Positions 62,601 to 64,000 of a stretch of 64,000 bases of DNA are shown here, in pieces. Source of the DNA: JAPLDA01 sp043787975 (GTDB taxonomy: Bacteria > Bacteroidota > Bacteroidia > AKYH767-A > 2013-40CM-41-45); the NCBI GenBank assembly GCA_043787975.1, contig JAYVUK010000015.1:1-64000 (forward strand), read 5' to 3'. The notes under the pieces were generated by a model. It was not told the origin of the DNA, searched no databases, and was given only the letters and a program-made list of their open reading frames with translations. The position numbers were made by a program, and so were the translations under genes. The first letter of the stretch is position 1. Each line of letters begins with the position of its first letter.

Positions 62601-63097
62601 ATAATCCTGACGATCCTACATCCTTGTTTCCAAAAGTTTCTTTTAGAGATCATTCAACGGATGCCATCAGCTGGTTGTGGAATTTTGGTGACGGAGATTC
62701 AAGTGTTTCAGAGAATCCGGATCACGTTTATCCTGCTCCCGGAATCTATGATGTAACATTGGTTGTTATGAATACCATCGGTTGCCGCGATACTCTCCTA
62801 TTCAAAATAGTTGTGAAGGAAGATGTTTCCTTTTTCGTTCCCAACTCCTTTTCACCGAATGGCGATGGAAAGAATGATACATTTACGCCATTGGGAACTA
62901 ATCTTGGCGATTACGAATTACTTATTTATGATCGCTGGGGAAATGAAATTTTCAATGGAGGACCGTTGAATCCATGGACAGGAAAGGAAAACGGCAACAT
63001 TGCAGCACCTGACGGAGTGTATCTTTATAAAATTAGTTTGAAGGATACACGGTTTCAGCAACAACTGGTCATCGGACGTGTGACGTTGATTCATTGA
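59651..63097 (+). CDS. Large secreted PKD protein with gliding-motility-associated C-terminus
   Basis: 1148 residues. Signal peptide ending CFA. Residues 20-320 form a beta-rich N-terminal region (FIEQGSSGKHFYKQQSYGAINYQDKSGWWREINYRLKP; NFYPGIDLQLIVSEGKIESNFILNK) found in other large Bacteroidota surface proteins. Several Ig-like repeats with PSYQWxVNG follow, then a PKD domain (WLWNFGDGDSSVSENPDHVYPAPGIYDVTLVV). The C-terminal type B sorting domain reads FVPNSFSPNGDGKNDTF, LLIYDRWGNEIFNGG and APDGVYLYKISLKD. No PorP/SprF partner is adjacent. Confidence 0.87.
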   Translation: MKVVLSAVSLYFFVICCFADNPNQKPYNFFTFSQQKKIINHELDAFTPPDFKSNPDFGILPFDKPSENCIELIDQRTADSRYFIEQGSSGKHFYKQQSYGAINYQDKSGWWREINYRLKPISDLIFEASNQPSTVAVNLEEKFSSIINNDRKIIFNKNIEIYHLDKKGTVESLGIPDWSHFSAGDDGILIRNFYPGIDLQLIVSEGKIESNFILNKHLTFADGWLVAKQQFDLNNLSFSLDETAKDKNNHLHGDITIGDRENEYFRIHTTIAYDSYAHIIQLGNEVRSTNELLTYIPVDWLNDSQTIYPVVIDPLVSSSASLTQASITGSQYNAVCWINGCTYNLSFLTPANCTITDIKFSFGYTALGLCTMADGGFSFNYGACSSPASGVYNSSLPFTGTYSLSNISSFNDFSSCIPAPQCTPYMMNFVMNFYRCNQSIVPGCNSSCIAAASAWTMTIEGHTVEILPGSLTPNQQICEGDTADLYLTAQYGVAPYTYLWTPVGLITDTIHVSPISNTTYQTQVSDACAQTATDSVIVFVIPDNNPGFTVSPAIGCVGQNTTVTGLGAGVSTNYDWLVPGSTNPIVNDNQSFITQFTSTGIYTITLNYTNGVCVFPSQQNDTVVTILVFSINMSLATPGNICVDDTVEFVTTSMNGGASPSYQWFLNSVPIAGATNDTLLISSLFMNDVIEVTMTSSIPCAVPTTVSFSDTITTVTSVTPSVTVTTFPNDTVCVGDTISFTAQPFNGGGLPSYQWQVNGTNTGITTSSFSSSTLNSGDSVSVVLTSTATCAFPANASSSPVEVIIKPYSAPAINISVTPDTVCIGATATFNSVIANGGTNPSYQWVVNGSITGNNSSAFSLSPVLSNTVVTAMMTSNERCLLPNFAISNQIVVNTYPSLNVTSSGSTTTCPKDPVSLFAQATGGNGTGYSYVWSNNAGNDSIVTVNPLVTTNYFVTATDACGSFPVTDSVLVNVLNGPTALFSYNPDDPTSLFPKVSFRDHSTDAISWLWNFGDGDSSVSENPDHVYPAPGIYDVTLVVMNTIGCRDTLLFKIVVKEDVSFFVPNSFSPNGDGKNDTFTPLGTNLGDYELLIYDRWGNEIFNGGPLNPWTGKENGNIAAPDGVYLYKISLKDTRFQQQLVIGRVTLIH

Positions 63098-63145
63098 AAA
63101 AAGAAAAAATATTTTTTCTAATTTTACACCGCAATTTTATTAATC

Positions 63146-63799
63146 ATGGCAAAGAATTTTATTTCCAACAAAGACGAGACTGTGCGAATGTTCAGGAATA
63201 ATTTTCTTGAATCCCTCTCGCATATTCATTACACAGTGCCTCTTTATATTTTCGTTCCCGTTGTACTCTATTGTCTTTACAAATCGATTTTTATTTTCAG
63301 TCTTGGTGTGTTACCGATTATCGGATTCATCATTCTTGGGCTGTGTGTGTGGACACTGACAGAATACGTATTACACCGGTTTGTTTTTCACTGGATGCCT
63401 CCCGGAAAAATAGGCGCGCGCATGCATTTTGTATTTCATGGAGTTCATCATGATTATCCAAGCGACAGCAAACGACTGGTCATGGTTCCAACCGTCAGCA
63501 TTCCGCTGGCTGCTCTCTTTTATTTTATGTTCTATTTCATGCTGGGGAATCAATACGTAGCTCCTTTTTTTGCGGGATTTATTTCGGGTTATTTATTTTA
63601 TGACATCAGCCACTACGCCATCCATCACTTTAATTTTAAAAGCAAGTTCTGGCTCGACATCAAACAACATCACATGCTACATCATTACATGGACATGGAC
63701 AAAGGATACGGTGTGAGCAGTAAATTTTGGGATTTGATTTTCAGAACGATGTTCGATAAAAAGAACACGACAGAAAAAATATCCGACCATACGAATTAA
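63146..63799 (+). CDS. Fatty acid hydroxylase/sterol desaturase family protein
   Basis: 217 residues. Di-iron membrane oxygenase: His clusters HRFVFH, HGVHHDYP, HYAIHH and HHMLHH are in the expected order between four hydrophobic segments. It most resembles the fatty-acid 2-hydroxylase (Scs7/FA2H) branch, which acts on sphingolipid or other acyl chains; many Bacteroidota make sphingolipids, so lipid 2-hydroxylation is the best guess. Substrate not determined. Confidence 0.87.
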   Translation: MAKNFISNKDETVRMFRNNFLESLSHIHYTVPLYIFVPVVLYCLYKSIFIFSLGVLPIIGFIILGLCVWTLTEYVLHRFVFHWMPPGKIGARMHFVFHGVHHDYPSDSKRLVMVPTVSIPLAALFYFMFYFMLGNQYVAPFFAGFISGYLFYDISHYAIHHFNFKSKFWLDIKQHHMLHHYMDMDKGYGVSSKFWDLIFRTMFDKKNTTEKISDHTN

Positions 63800-63885
63800 A
63801 CGGCAAGAATATCATTCTTCGTCCAATATTGAATTTTATTTTTATGTCCTGAAAATTAATCCGTCTTAGCACTTATAGAACTATC

Positions 63886-64000
63886 ATGAAAAAAATTACC
63901 GGCTCACTAATCATCGCTGTTGCACTGGTTGTTGCAACCCAATCCTGCAAGAAAGAAGACAGAGATGCTTCCACAACAAAGGAAATTGCTGTTTCATTGA
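63886..64000 (+). CDS. Lipoprotein, N-terminal part only (right edge)
   Basis: Starts MKKITGSLIIAVALVVATQSC, a lipoprotein signal with Cys21 as lipidation site, then KKEDRDAS. The frame is open to the end of the window, so the rest is missing and no function can be given. Confidence 0.6.
   Translation, partial: MKKITGSLIIAVALVVATQSCKKEDRDASTTKEIAVSL

Overview
The window comes from a low-GC Bacteroidota chromosome, probably an uncultured Chitinophagales- or Flavobacteriales-like lineage; that placement is inferred from gene content only. Supporting signs are type IX secretion (T9SS) C-terminal sorting domains on five large secreted proteins, a SprB-like adhesin with PorP/SprF and OmpA partners, TAnnTTTG-type promoter elements, a lack of clear Shine-Dalgarno sequences, and typical Bacteroidota neighbourhoods (DUF1599-folP-cdaA; HsdR_N-amn-holA). 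I saw no rRNA, tRNA, CRISPR array, transposase or prophage.

Layout. 1-13.6 kb is mostly housekeeping: a DoxX/MauE-type membrane protein (cut by the left edge), DUF1599, folP, a secreted beta-propeller protein, the c-di-AMP synthase cdaA, a TPR lipoprotein, def, ruvX, dapD, a family 9 glycosyltransferase, a YrdC/Sua5 protein, cca, a pRiA4b-type protein, miaA and pyrD. 13.7-24.8 kb is a metal-homeostasis block. A response regulator and sensor kinase precede an HME-RND efflux operon (TolC-adaptor-pump) on the minus strand. Divergently, an outer-membrane beta-barrel protein, a DtxR/MntR-type regulator and an Nramp transporter fused to a UspA domain form a plus-strand operon behind a palindrome that overlaps its promoter element. 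smpB follows.

25.5-37.8 kb is secretion and surface: a 1257-residue metzincin protease, then an adhesin-PorP/SprF-OmpA operon whose adhesin has 13 SprB-type repeats. 38.2-45.3 kb holds phenylalanine hydroxylase, the futalosine-pathway enzyme MqnA, an orphan HsdR_N nuclease-like protein, AMP nucleosidase, holA, an EVE-domain protein, a methyltransferase and a C-terminal processing protease. 45.4-49 kb has a TonB-dependent receptor, an unknown membrane-anchored protein and a Cys/His-rich periplasmic protein, possibly a metal-uptake or sensing group. 49-57 kb holds a flavoprotein, topoisomerase IV (parE, parC), two small proteins and an MFS exporter. 57-64 kb has a beta-carbonic-anhydrase-like protein, two more T9SS cargo proteins, a fatty-acid-hydroxylase-like membrane protein and the start of a lipoprotein.

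The most unusual feature is a set of short tandem repeats scattered through the window. At least eight unrelated sequence families share a unit length of about seven bases. They fill many intergenic gaps, supply stop or start codons for some neighbours, and lie in frame inside three conserved genes (pyrD, parC and the family 9 glycosyltransferase), where they add short low-complexity peptide segments.
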